Shown one piece after another: positions 21,675-35,000 of a DNA stretch of 64,000 nt (positions are counted from its first letter, which is position 1; every line of letters begins with the position of its first letter). The translations under genes were made by a program, and so were the position numbers. Below the pieces are notes generated by a model, which was not told where the DNA came from, made no database searches, and worked only from the letters and a program-made list of their open reading frames with translations. The stretch is taken from NCBI GenBank assembly GCA_051294375.1, contig CM119267.1, forward strand, positions 24,935,783 to 24,999,782. Reading direction: 5' to 3'. The stretch is from Paraspadella gotoi. Its lineage: Eukaryota; Chaetognatha.

Positions 21675-22808
21675 TCATTTCTTCGCCAATATTTCTGCGA
21701 CGACTTCCTCGCTCCACTCCCAGAACCTCCTAGCCAACTCGTCGTCGTTTCTCTCAGGCATCCTCGACGAGACGGCGACTCCGTCTGCGTAGAAGAGACC
21801 CGACTCCATAGCATAATCTTCCCCCACGGCGCAACAGACGGTCGTCTGAGCGCCCTCGTCGGGAGTTTTGAAAAAGGCCGTCTGAGGCTTGAAAAAGTCG
21901 GGGATGTTCGGAGACCCAAGACCGTCAAGCAATCGATTCTCGCCGACACCAGCATCGGCGACTCCGCGCGAAGAGTGTAGCTCCGTGGCGATAACCCCGG
22001 GATGCACAGCGTAAGTGGTGACCCCTGTCCCGCGAAGACGTCTACCCAATTCTTTGGTGAACAGTATGTTCGCCAGTTTAGAATTGGAGTAACGAATCAT
22101 GCGCGGTGTTTGAAAAAACATGGTGTTGGAATTTAAAAAGAAATTAGGCAAACTGTTCAAGAGATTATCGTCATAATAGCCGGACGGAGGATTCTCGATA
22201 GAACCCGCGAGACCACCGGTCTTCAGATCGTTAAAATCGTGAAAAGCAGCGCGGTTGGCCCAGGCGTACATTTCGGAGCTGAGTGTGACAACCCTGGACC
22301 CAGGACCAGAGTATTTTAGTCTCTCGAGTAATAGATTGGTCAAGTAAAAATGTCCGAAGTGGTTGACGCCCATAGTGGCCTCGATGCCGTCCTCGTTGAT
22401 CGAGACCTCGTCTAGTGGCGCCATCCCCGCGTTGTTGACGAGGACATCCAGCCTGGATTCCCTCGCCAAAAAGTCTTCAACAAAGATCTCGACGCCGCGC
22501 AGCGACGACAAATCCAGCAACATGAAAAAGACATCGGAATTTCCGGTCTCGCCCCTGATTTCCTTGACGACGGGCTGGGCGCGTGCTTCGCTGCGACAAG
22601 CGATGATGACTCGAGCCCCGCGCTTGGCCAGGTCCAATGCCGTGGCTCGACCCACGCCCGCATTCCCGCCAGTCACCACGACTGTCTTGCCGCGGAGCGT
22701 CGCGGCGCTGTCGCATCGAAAACCCGCGAAGTAAAAGATGTGAAGCAAACGGAAAAAACTCAGGAATAAAAGAGGAAAAAAAAAGCCAAAGATCAACAAC
22801 CGACCCAT
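21675..22808 (-). CDS. Retinol-dehydrogenase-like short-chain dehydrogenase, intronless paralogue
   Basis: Single-exon 377-aa NAD(P)-dependent oxidoreductase of the RDH11/12/13 type. An N-terminal membrane anchor (about residues 4-28) precedes the Rossmann motif TGGNAGVG (46-53), NNAG (125-128), the active-site serine region VVTLSSEM (about 177) and the catalytic YSNSK (Tyr240, Lys244). The full length and all motifs suggest a functional enzyme; the substrate (retinal, lipid aldehyde or steroid) cannot be told. It lies 285 bp downstream of the stop of a multi-exon paralogue on the same strand, with very similar core sequences ([20 protein letters not shown] versus [20 protein letters not shown]). 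The lack of introns suggests a retrocopy or intron loss. Confidence 0.93.
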   Translation of the reverse strand: MGRLLIFGFFFPLLFLSFFRLLHIFYFAGFRCDSAATLRGKTVVVTGGNAGVGRATALDLAKRGARVIIACRSEARAQPVVKEIRGETGNSDVFFMLLDLSSLRGVEIFVEDFLARESRLDVLVNNAGMAPLDEVSINEDGIEATMGVNHFGHFYLTNLLLERLKYSGPGSRVVTLSSEMYAWANRAAFHDFNDLKTGGLAGSIENPPSGYYDDNLLNSLPNFFLNSNTMFFQTPRMIRYSNSKLANILFTKELGRRLRGTGVTTYAVHPGVIATELHSSRGVADAGVGENRLLDGLGSPNIPDFFKPQTAFFKTPDEGAQTTVCCAVGEDYAMESGLFYADGVAVSSRMPERNDDELARRFWEWSEEVVAEILAKK

Positions 22809-23092
22809 TTTAAATTTAAGAAATTGAATCGGTTTTTTTTTTTTGGATGGATAAATAAAGTTAATTCCTTGAGTTCACTGGTGAGAACTATATCAATAAG
22901 TTACCGTTAAAAACTGAGAAACAAGAAAAAACCAAATTCAACAATGAGTAATAAACACTAATAAACACAAACAAACAAACAAACAAAAATTTAAAACTAA
23001 TGCCAAATGGTGAAGCACTTTTAGAAATTCGATTCTACACGATAACTAAGAGTTGAACTAACAGCTCGACAACCTAAACAGAAGTTGATAAT

Positions 23093-26000
23093 TCATTCCT
23101 TCCCGACAACTTCGTCGACGACGTCCTGACTCCACCTCCAAAACTTCTCGGCCAAGGCCTCGTTCAAGACCTCTGAACGTCTGATGTCGAAGGGGCGACA
23201 CTCGTCGTAGTAGAGACCGGACTGACCTTCGAAGTCTTTGCTCACCACCGCGCAGATCGTCGTCTGCGCTCCCTGCTCGGGCGTCTTTCGGAAAATGGTG
23301 AACTGGATTTAAAATTAAATAGTAACTAGATAACTCGTCAATAATCATTAATCATTGTCAAATAATGAAATCAATATCCCCACCGGTGGGAATCCAGTTT
23401 TAGGAGCGTTGGGATCATCTCTCAAGAGGCCGATCTCTGTGGCGACCATCCCTGGGTGGACGACGAAAGCGGCGACGCCGGATCCGCGGAGCCGCTTCGC
23501 CAATTCTTTGGTGAACAGGATATTGGCCAATTTGCTGTTGGCGTAGCGAACCTGGACAAGATAAGATGAGGGTAATTGACTTGAATCATTTTTGAGGGGT
23601 TGAAATAAAGATCTACAACCTCATTTACATATTGTAGTATTTATAAATTCTATCTAATAATATTAGAGAGTGAGCCAAACCGATGATACAAAAGAAAAAT
23701 TAATTATACATAAACTATATACCAATAAGAAAAAATTATAACACCAATTGAAAGAAAAATCATTGACGTTTTTAAAAAGTTCAAAACATTGCTTAAAAAC
23801 ACTTTAAAACATTCTCAAAATGCTATCAAAACAAGTACAAAAAACTCGGCATCGCTAGAAAAAATTCTTCATGGAGCAAAAACCTTGTCCAAAAGCAGCT
23901 CTATTTTTTTAGTATTACAAAAGTCATAACTTTGGATTCTGCTTACAAACCTTTCTAGTTCTCAAGCACCAAAAGAAAAAAATAAGATTTTACAGGTTGG
24001 AACCTCAGAATAGCTAAGGAATATTCCCTCTTCTCGAACTGATTTTTTTTTAAAAATTAAGGTAAAAAACTTTTATGCAGCGGTCAGTGGTCACTTTATC
24101 GAGCTTAAACTACCAATTTTTTAAATTGTCTTACCATAAGCACTCATCTTTCTTTAGTTTTTCAATATAGGACAAGCTAATAATAGGCAGTGAATAGACA
24201 TCTTCGTCTTGCCAATAATCTTTTGGCACAAAAAAGCATTCTTGGAAATTGCTTCGTCAGCCAGCGAGAATTATTTGAATAAAGGCTAGAGCATCATTCT
24301 TTCCAGAACCAAAAGGTTTTTGGACTTAATAGTGAGAAAAAAAACCAATATATCTGTAACACTGTCCTAAAAACTTAATACATTGCAGTCGATTTTTAAC
24401 AAATATGATTCGCCGACAATTTGGCGATTTTACCATCTTTGTTAGTAGAGCCAAACTTTGTCAATGGGGTGGGTCAGAAGTTTGATTTGGAAACCTTCCC
24501 AAATGAAACTTCATACATTTCTGAGAAAACTTTTAATGGACCAAAATTTTCTAAAATGACTAGAAGCACTAGTAATTAATTTTTTAATATTTATTTTTAG
24601 ATAGGAAATGTCAAAATTGTTTTTTTGAATTTTGTATTTTTAAAAGCAGATTCAGATAGCTTATAAAAAGTTGTCTCCACCAAGAATAATTCTTTTTTCA
24701 ATACTTTGATGATAAGTGGGTTAAAATTGGGAAAAACCTGAAAAAATCATTCTCATCATCATCATCCGATGATTTTAGTAGTTTTTGCTTATTTTCAGTA
24801 ATAAAACATCAAAATTTTAAAAAGTTGTAATTAAATTTTTTGCATAACTTTTTGAGACCTATCAGAATCAATTAAACTTAAACTACCGCTATTGTTAGGG
24901 GTAGCCGCACTCAATGGGGCGAGTCAAAAATTTATAGCGAGCACAAGCTCAGCGAAAATTTATATATTTTCAAGTATACTTTCAATGGACAAAAATTTTC
25001 TCATAATATGATTTTAATACTATAATCTATGCTCATGATAAATTATTTTAACGTTGTATACATTATCATTTAAATTTCATCGGCTATGGCTATCTTTGTG
25101 AGAAAATAGATTTGAAGTTGTTAATAATAATTGATTAAAATAAAATCTATACATAAAAAACATCAAGTAGTTATTTATCATTTTAAAAAATCTGAACAAG
25201 TCTATCTCAACTCAGTAAAGTACGGCAGTGGTTTCTTCCGTATCATCGGATTTGGCTCATGGGGTAATAATGATAATACATAATATTGTATTGAACTAAG
25301 TTCGGAGAAGTGGCTGTCTTTGAGTTCTAACTGACTAGGCTAATTCTGCGTATTGAAGACAAAATGAATTCATTATTTTATTTTTTTAATTAAATTTTTT
25401 CCCTTTTTTTACATTTTCATTATATATATTTAGAGAAAAACAAAGTTTTTAATTGTGGTACAANNNNNNNNNNNNNNNNNNNNNNNNNGTACAACGAATT
25501 TAATTGGAGATACGGACATGTTTCGGCTCACATTTCGAGCCTTCATCAGCGTTTGCCATAAGGAAAATATTTGTGCAAAAAGAAGGGTGTGAGAGAGAGA
25601 GAGAGAGAGATAGAGGTAAAGGTTTTCCAACAAAGTGGTGAGACAGAATAGTGTCAGATGAGAGAACAGGCTGAAGTTGAGGACAAGATTGAGTGAGTTG
25701 TGAAAAGAAATGAAATTTGTTAGAGAGAGAGAGAGAGAGAGAGAGAGGGACAACAGGGATAAATAAATAAGTATTAAAGATACATTTTGTAATGTACAAA
25801 CAAAAGTAAAAATTTGAAAAACTAAATCTTTCTAAATCTAATCTAAATCTTTCCGTCAGGTTTCGATACCCAGTGCAACATTCACTGGTTAACCACCACT
25901 CTCCTCTCAGCCTATGACGCGCTAATGACCTGGCACCATCGTCTCTGTCCTTCATTTGCATATAAAACAAGGGGGGCCAGCTCATTTTGAGCTCTTTCTT

Positions 26001-29000
26001 TCTCCTTATATTTCACTTTCCTATCCTCCTAACTATCAACTATCCTTTTCACATTTCAAATTTCATAATTCATGTTACTATCCTTTAGCTAACTATTTAA
26101 TTAGATAATTGTTAAACTCTTACTGACATTTAGTTTTTCAAATTTTTACTTTTGTTGTACATTACAAAATGTAATCTTTAATACTTATTTATTATATCCC
26201 TGTTGTTTCCTCTCTCTCTCTCTCTCTCTCTCTCTAACAAATTTCATTTCTTTTCACAACTCACTCAATCTGTCCTCAACTTCAGCCTGTTCTCATAGCT
26301 GACCACTATTCTGTCTCACCACTTTGTTGGAAAACCTTTACCTCTACTCTCTCTACTCTCTCCTCTCTCTCTCACACCCTTCTTTTTGCACAAATATTTT
26401 CCTTATGGCAAACGCTGATGAAGGCTCGAAATGTGATGAGCCGAAACATGTCCGTATCTCCAATTAAATTCGTTGTACCACAATTAAAAACTTTGTTTTT
26501 CTTCTAAATCCTAATAACAACGAAAACGAAAGGGTTATCACATCATTATATATGTTCCGCGTACAAACGTTGCAGTTAAGGAAAAAAACGACTCCTTCCA
26601 CTATTGTTCAGTTTGTTACTTACAATGTTTGATTAACTTTGTACGCACAACACAAATTAGGCCCGGAACGAAGGATTGTGTTAAAAAACATCTCCACCCA
26701 TTTTCTAATGATAAAATAGTACCATTTTGGCAATTTTTTAGCCAAAAAAATTATGTCCATTTTTGTCCAATTTTTACTTACGACTTCTGATTTGGAATGC
26801 CAAGGAATACGTTGAAGAAAAATTTTTTACTTGGAAAAATCCGTTCTTCTTATCTTCTTTACCTCTGGGGTAAATTTATTAGTTAAATTCATTTAGTGGT
26901 TGCCTATAAATTAAATTTTAAAGTTAAACAAGTCAAAAAGTTGGAGTTTCAGTCTTTAATCATAATTTTGTTAAACAAAATTAAAATCAAATTGGTTGAA
27001 ATTAACAGAAAATGTAGGCCTATTGAATAAGCTTTTAACACCTATAAAATTATCAAAAAACTTTTCTGGTTTAGCCGCACAAATAATTTTAAAGAACCGT
27101 CTTTTAATTGTGACTTTTTGTGACTTGCATTTATTTTTGAAAACGGAGAAATTTTCAACTTCATTTATTAGTTTTAAAAGTGAGGTACATACTGCAGACC
27201 ATTGATTAATAAAAAAAACCCCGCATCCTTTTAATCCACTTGGAAGAGCATCAGGAGCTTGTTTTTTCTCAAAATCGACAGATTTTGGCGGGAAAAATTT
27301 TCCCGCAAAATTCTGTGCGATTACTAAATTTGCTTAGGCAACCAAAAATTGAAAGAAAAATCCAATGCGGCTACCATTCATTTCTTTCTTATAATGCCTT
27401 TTTTAAAAAGAATTCTTCTTTGATTTGGCTCAATGTAAATGTAGTGAGAGTGAAGACGAAAGTGGAAAACTATAAAAGAGAAGGGAGAGAAATGAAAGAG
27501 CGAAGGGTAAAAAGGCAAAAAAAACGAAGGGCAAATGGGGAAAAAATAGTGAACAATTGTAAGGTCAGAAAAGAAGGGAAAATGAAAGAAAAAGGAGGGG
27601 AAAAAAAAGGAAAGAATGAAAATGAGAAAAACAGGGTGAGGAGTGCCATGATGACCGAAAAGGTAGGGGGCCAAAAAAAATGGTAAGTGAAGCGTAGAAG
27701 TAAGGGCGAGGAACGAAGGAAGAGGAAATAATATAAAGTAAGAGAAGAAAGAGGTGAAGAAAAAATTATATCAGGGAAAAAGGTATGAAAGGAAAAAAAA
27801 TTGTATCGATAATGTGGCGTCTTACCTAAAATCTTTTGTGTCAGTAAAGACATGAGGATCTTATAAGGAACGATCTTTAAAAATCATCTGTACCCATAAA
27901 ATTCAAGCATATTTTTTTTCTAAAATTAAGCGTTAATGAGATTAGATTGACACGCATTGGAAGAAATCAATTCTTACGCGGTATTTTTAACTCATAGAAA
28001 TTTACATGGGGGAGTTCTAAGTGATAGAAGGAGATAACTTGAGACTAACCGTTTTTTTAAATGAAGAAAGCTTCGTACTAACCAATTGAGATCAAGAAAT
28101 ATGGTAATTCAAATTGAAGTCAGATTTCGTTGTCCTAAAAGAACCGATTGTTGCGAAACATATATAATATTTATGGTTCAAATGGAACCGGGATTCTTCA
28201 ATGTTCATCCTCACCAACAGTGAGCACTGCTCTGAAAACGCGGACATCTCCCGAGAGAAAACCAAAGAGGAAACCTCTTTTCCCCGCCTTTCTCTTTCCT
28301 CTTTCACATACGCTACCTCAGTACGCCGTCACGAACAGGAATCACTCGTAACAAGCAACAAGCAGGGGGAATCCCGCGAAGACTTCAGTGAAGTGCCACG
28401 CCACTTTGAGCCGGATTGTCGTAGAAAGGGGGGATGAGAAGCCGCAAAAACCAGTCCATGGACGAAACCTGACCTGAAAACTGACGGCCGGATGAAGCAA
28501 TGGCCGAAAGAGCTGTCGGGCGATCAGACCGGATTCCTCTCTTTTTTTTTTTGTAATGTACAACAAAAGTAAAAATTTGAAAAACTAAATCTTTCTAAAT
28601 CTAATCTAAATCTTTCCGTCAGGTTCGATACCCAGTGCAACATTCACTGGTCAACCACACTCTCCTCTCAGCCTATGACGCGCTAATGACCTGGCACCAA
28701 TCGTCTCTGTCCTTCATTTGCATATAAAACAAGGGGGGCCAGCTCATTTTGAGCTCTTTCTTTCTCCTTATATTTCACTTTCCTATCCTCCTAACTATCA
28801 ACTATCCTTTTCACATTTCAAATTTCATAATTCATGTTACTATCCTTTAGCTAACTATTTAATTAGATATTGTTAAACTCTTACTGACATTTAGTTTTTC
28901 AAATTTTTACTTTGTTGTACATTACAAAATGTAATCTTTAATACTTATTTATTTATCCCTGTTGTCCCTCTCTCTCTCTCTCTCTCTCTCTCTAACAAAT

Positions 29001-32000
29001 TTCATTTCTTTTCACAACTCACTCAATCTGTCCTCAACTTCAGCCTGTTCTCTCATCTGACCACTATTCTGTCTCACCACTTTGTTGGAAAACCTTTACC
29101 TCTATCTCTCTATCTCTCTCTCTCTCTCTCTCACACCCTTCTTTTTGCACAAATTTTTCCTTATGGCAAACGCTGATGAAGGCTCGAAATGTGAGCCCGA
29201 AACATGTCCGTATCTCAATTAAATTCGTTGTACCACAATTAAAAATTTTTAATTCTTTAATGGAATACTAAATTCCTATATCGGTCGCCATGCACGAAAT
29301 GGCTTTTGTTCGCGCTAGGTCGATAGATCGCCCGTTATCAGAGTAAGAAAAAAACGAACAAATAACATCGATAGATTGAAAAAAGAAAATCCAGGGGAAA
29401 GCCGTCACGTGACCGCGCTCGCAATGTGGAGCCCGGCAAGATCGCCAAGCCGGCTCCCTCCCTCATCCGGGTATACGGAAGCTAAACGTCCCTAGAAAGA
29501 ACCTGAGCGGAGGCGCGCTCCACGTCGACGTCCCTGCAGTGGAAAACGGAAGAAGTCTGCGCGCGCAGACCAATCTCTCCGCGCCGAAGGCATGACGCGC
29601 AGGAATGACGCGAGGATGACGCGAAGGATGAGCCGGAGCTCACTCCGTGGGCAACGGCGTCCGAGACCTCGGCCATCAGCGCGCGTCGCCCCGGGGACGC
29701 GAAACGTCCGCTACTCCAAAAGAGCTCTTGAGAATGGAGGCGAAACGCTGAAGTCGAGAGTTGACGAAAAGGCGGCGCGTGGGCGCAGAAAAGAAAATGC
29801 GTGCGGCGGCGCGAAATTCCGAACAGAAGAAGAAGAGCCATTGCCGCAGCGCCTGAACCGGGCAACGATCTGAGAGAGCGGCAGCGAAATCGAGAGACGA
29901 ACGCCGGACCCATGGTGTCCGACCTGTCCGTCTTCGAGAGCCGCGATGGAACCAGCCGAACGTGACTCTGCCGCTAAAGAGAGAAGGGCCGCGTTCGCAA
30001 AGACGAAGAGACGATCTCTGAAGGGCGACGAGCTGACCGCTAAGGCGCCGAGAAAGAGCGAGCGTCGTAGAGAGATCCGCTCGGCGCGATCGGAAGTGGC
30101 GGCCAAGTACGAGAATGCGTAAACGCCGCGCCCGCATTCCACGTGCGAAAACCGACGTGAGGGACGCCGTCTCCTCGAAAGCCTCCCTTGAGAAGGCGCC
30201 GGACCCAAAAGATGGCTCTCCCAACCGGCGCCTTCCGCGCCAGGGGGAAAGAAAGCTGAGATGGCCGAATCTGTGAAGTTGATACCCGTGCTGTTTACGA
30301 GACGGCCGCTTCTCGCACACGAAAACCGAGAGATCGTGAGAAACATCCTCTACAAGAGAAGCTTGCGATCCTCCGAATCCTCTCCATCCTGGAGGAAGTC
30401 GCAGGAGCTCAGCTCTGGCGTAGTCGCTCTCTGGTAGAGCTCTCCCAGCCCGTCGACGGTGACGGATGAAGGAGTCGTCCGATGTCGGGAGAGATTGTGG
30501 CCACCTCGTAGCTAAAAATCATCCAGACGACGAGCCTGAAGGCGATCCTCCTTGCGGGAGGCGGAAGCCCGGACCACGAAGTCGACCGACAGAGGGTAGT
30601 TCGGCGCGGAAGGCGCTCTCGCGTCCAGAATCCCGAAGGAAAAAGGGGGGGTCTGAAAGCTCACTTCTGAGCCGGCCAAGGAGTGAATCAAGGAAAAAGG
30701 TGCCCCTAGCGCCTTCCTGCCAACTTGCGGATGCCGCCACCACTATCAGCAAGAAGAGGGGGAGGACAGGAGATAGGTCGGTCGAAGACCCAGGTGTTAG
30801 GCGCCAAGCGTGCGTCTATCCCCCTCCGCCTCCAGCGTGGCCTTCCAGGCGCAAAAAACGTGGGAAACTATGAGCCGACGGGAGTCGCGAAAGAGATCGA
30901 AGGCTGGGTATATGTACGAATATGTCGACCCATCTGATGGGGAACGGCCTCGGTAAGGGTTTTCCAGTCCGCCACTTGCCGGCCTCCGACCGGGCCCCAT
31001 GCCGCGGTTCCGGTGAGATGAGAAACTCCTCGAAGAGAGATGGACTCCTGAAACCATGGACCCTCAGGTAGGAGGTAAGGAGAAGTGTCTCCCAGGACTA
31101 CTCGTCGTGTAGAGCCTGCGACGCTGCTGCGACTCCCAGACGAAGGCAGATTGAGGACGAGGGCTGTCCCGTCTCCAAAGGATGGACGCGCCGTGGACGG
31201 AAAGCTCCGAAATCGTTGGAGGAAGATCCGTCAGAATTGTGAACTCCGTCACATTGAAGAAGGAGAGGTTGCATCCGCAGACGACCAGGTCCCTCGAGCA
31301 GCTGGTCCTGAAGGAGAGACTTCATCCCTGCGGACGAAGCATCCGTCGTCACGCTCCAGCGTGCAGCACCGTCCGGGAGGAGGTCGTCGATCGGAGCGAA
31401 GCAGCTGGTCTGGAGAAAGGGCTGCGATCCACCGCAGCTCTCCAATCGCCCGCGAGTGGAGAGGAAACGACGCGGATCGATGTATCCTTCTGCCGCTTGA
31501 AGACGCGAATTGGTGACGTCTCGTTGAATCCTCGAAGACACCAAACGCAAGCAGCGGAACTGCCAAGACGCCGCCGTTCGAAAGCCTAGATAGCTGATAA
31601 GGCACTGACGGGCCACAGTGGTGCGGTCGTTGACCGAAGATTCTCTGCGAGAGCGCGAAAGAGTCGAAAGACTTCGTCTCCGGGAGCGAGATGGAATGGG
31701 AGAGGTGTCCTAAACGAAACCGAGGAGATTCTAATCTGCTGAGACCGGGCAGGACGTGTGCCTCTGAAGGTGGATGATGGACCCCGCTCCTTGAGTAGCC
31801 ACATCGCCTTCCAGAGTGGTCGTCGACAACGATCGGCGTCGCCAAGATCCAGGATCAAGATGTCCGACTAAATAAAGAAGGCCATGCGATCCCTGTTGGC
31901 GGAGGCCACTGCACTAAGGGTTCTCGCTCGATTGGGTTGAAGCCAAGGGCCTGTCGAGAGGACCGAATGGAAAGGACTCTGGAGATGCGCCGCTTCCAAT

Positions 32001-35000
32001 GAAGCGGCAAAAAATCCGATGATCCTTGTGGATCGGAAGATGGAGATAAGCATCTCGAATGGTCTATCTGACGGGCACCCCAATTCCTCGTCTCGAAACA
32101 TCCTGTCGAACGTCCGGTGGCTCCTTCATCCGGAATTAAGGCGGCGAAGGAACGAGAATAGAGCTTTTTACTAAGTTCGAAATCGGGGCGCTCAGCCTCC
32201 ATCCTTACTTCGTAACGAGGAAAGCTTGGAAAGAAGCCCGGAGAAAACCAGCGGACTACCTCTGAAGCGCGTCTTCTCAAAAGCCGCCGCAATCTCCGCG
32301 TCGACCAAGGCGTCTCGGTCACCAAAAATGGGTCTCGTCCGAGGGGAGACGGAAGCGTGCTGGAACTGCTTTCGCCATCCCTCGAGATGGCATCCCGAGA
32401 AGCATCAGGAGAATGGGCGACGGTCTCGCAGACGAGCGTCCTCCTTTTGAAGAGACGAAGCCGACTCTCGACGGGGCTTCCGGAAGAAGCGTCGGCGTGG
32501 AAAAGTCCGTGTCGAGATCAGTCATGGGCGTTCCGAGGCCTAAAACCTGGGCGTGGACTCGACGAGGCGGCGACCGCGAGGGAGCGCGTTTGGAGTCATT
32601 TCGCCCGGGACGAGTCCCGGGCCCCTTCCCGACTCCCGACGTTATGCGGGGAAAAGACATTCTTGGTCACTCAGCGCTTGAAGGAAGACTTCGAGCGGAA
32701 ACGGAGGGCGCATGTCGGCAGCGGGTTTTGGCGGCGAGCGCCGTTTCGTAGAAGCGTCGAGTTTGAGCGCCGATTTCCACCTGCGGCTTCCTGCATACCA
32801 AAAAAAGGAAGGTGTGCGGTCGTGGCGCGGAGCGAGAAAGCGCTGGCCGCGGACAATCCATGCGGCGCCACAGCGGGGACTTGGCGGCGAATCGTCGCGA
32901 CTTGAAAGGTTGAGGGACGCCGCTTGAAAAGAAGCCGAGCGTTCGCGAAGCGGGGCGCATTAAGGGCGTCAACGCTTCGCGCTGACCTCGTTTCTCTGGA
33001 CGAGCCGGAACGGAGAGCCTCCTCTATTATCCGTGCAGCAGCATCGCAAAGTAAGGATTGGCATGCAGCGTAGCGCCGTTCTTTCCTGCAGCTGATCGCA
33101 CGAGAAAGGGAGCGGAGGCAGCCCCCGTTATTTCCTTGGAAAACGCCGACTCGAAATGGAGCGGAGAGGCACCGTGTCCGGCGTCCTTGAGCGTGAACTC
33201 GGAGGCAGAAGCGACGTCGATCCAGTGCGGTTATTTACTTGCCGATCGCTGGGCATCCCAGCGACGTTCCAGTCGGACGTGAGGGAAGCCCCTTCGCCAA
33301 CGCTGCAAGAAAAAAACGCACCGTAGAACTGGAACCGGCTAGCAAACGGGTCGTCTGACCTGCTGAGGACAGGGAGCCGTCGAAACGGCCGACGTCTGTC
33401 AATCCGAAAGACGCAAACTTCTCCCTCCTCCCCGAACGGAGGAGTACTTGGCGTCCGCGTATCCGGCACTGGTGTGGGATCGATGACGCTCGAGGTAGAG
33501 GCGAGACCGTTGTGACGGTCCGAGGCGGGCGCCCTATCTGAGGGGGAGGGCCGCCTACTGGAGTCGCGAACAGCGATGAGGAACATCGAGACTCCCGTCA
33601 AACGAGGCGTAAGCGTAGTGGGGTAGAACGAGACCGATACACGAATCGTCACATGTAAAAAAATGTAGCGGTAAACAAATTAGCGCGATGAATTAAACGA
33701 AAAACTCCCGAACCCCCCCCCCCTCCCTTTCCCCAACCTCCTTTCCCTAAGCCACGCCCAGCCACGAAAAAACATTGGTAGGAGACAAACAAGGGGCGGA
33801 CGGTGCCGGATACGTGGCGAGGCGGACCGATATAAGAATTAGTATTCCATAAAGAATTAAAATTCTTGATATCGCTCCGCTCCAGCGAATGCCCATGCCA
33901 AGAGGCGTAGGAAAGCGGTTATTTCAACAAAATATTTCGATCGTAAACAAGAGCAAATAAAAAAATCTAAAAACTCTAAAATCGAATAATCTTCGAACAA
34001 AGAAAGAAAGAAATTAAAGGACGACAAAAAAGAGCGGAGGCGAGGCGTTTGAAAAACGGAGCTAAAACCCCCACAAACCGCCCTCTTGGCGGGAAAAAAC
34101 TACCGCCCCAAAGCGTCGAATCGTCCGCTGAGACTTGCGGCGAAATCGTCGAAATCCCTCCTAAAGCTGTTCAGCGACGAACATCGGTCGTAAGGACAGA
34201 CTCCAGTCCTCTGGTCCCTTCGTCCGGCTTTGGGGGACGAACAGACCGGCCGCCTTGGTCGAACGCATGCAATGAAAGGGCGTCTCGACGAAAGCCCCCA
34301 CCGCTCGGCGGGCAACGGAACTGTCGGTTGTCGGGCGCCGAGTCCCCAAATACGCGACGGAATCGGGCTGCCAAAAACACCACGGTAAAAGGGGGGAGAA
34401 TGCGGCGATCAGCGTGGCGGGCAAGTGGCGGCGGGGCCGCGAGACCGCGCGTCGTCCTTGGACACCTCTTCAAGCCCCCGAGGGATCTCCGGTCCCCTCT
34501 CTACGTTTTGAGACTTGTCGAACAGTTTTCGGCTGTCAGACTGCTTGTCCGAACGTTCGTCTCTACTTGATAACTTCCAAATGAGCGGGTTCGAACGTTA
34601 GATATCTACGAAAAAATCGTAGAAATCCAAGAAAAAACGCAAATCCAAGTAAGGGAAACAAACCGGAACTAGATGAGCGCGAAAAAGAATGAGGCTTCCG
34701 TATACCCGGAGTGCAGGGAGGAGCCGGCTTGGACTGCCGGGCTCCCATTGTCGAGCGCCCCCCGGTCACGTACGGCTTCCCCTGGATTTTCTTTTTTTCA
34801 TCTATCGATGTTATTTGTTCGTTTTTGCTTACTCTGGATAACACGCGCGATCTATCGACTAGCGCGAACAATTAAGGGCATTTCGTGGCAGGCGACCGAT
34901 ATTCAGAACTTTGTTTTTCTCTAAATCCCAATAACAACGAAAACGAAAGGGCTTATCCACATCATTATATTATATAAATTTTGTGTTCCAAATGTTCAAC

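Larger units (their letters stand above)
25432..26570. mobile_element. Palindromic hammerhead-bearing retroelement (Penelope-like or retrozyme-like)
   Basis: Two inverted arms (25432-25830 and 26130-26510) surround a centre holding a TATAAAA box (25961-25967). Each arm carries a (GA)n/(CT)n tract and a type I hammerhead motif near its outer end. Inner ends share TTTTGTAATGTACAA inverted repeats. Downstream sequence to about 26570 (AACAACGAAAACGAAAGGG) recurs at 34925. Hammerhead motifs in terminal repeats, and inverted repeat copies, are known from Penelope-like elements; no polymerase ORF is present, so this is a non-autonomous or decayed copy. Confidence 0.65.

Noticed and set aside
27240-27686. 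148-aa Lys/Glu-rich ORF
   Set aside because: It comes from a purine-rich low-complexity tract and has no conserved feature.
28615-28660. tRNA-like B box (GGTTCGATACC) in the hammerhead element
   Set aside because: No A box at a suitable distance and no cloverleaf; probably chance.
29482-33652. Many long ORFs on both strands in GC-rich DNA
   Set aside because: They overlap on opposite strands, reflect low stop density at high GC, and only the minus-strand RT/RNase H fragments resemble known proteins.
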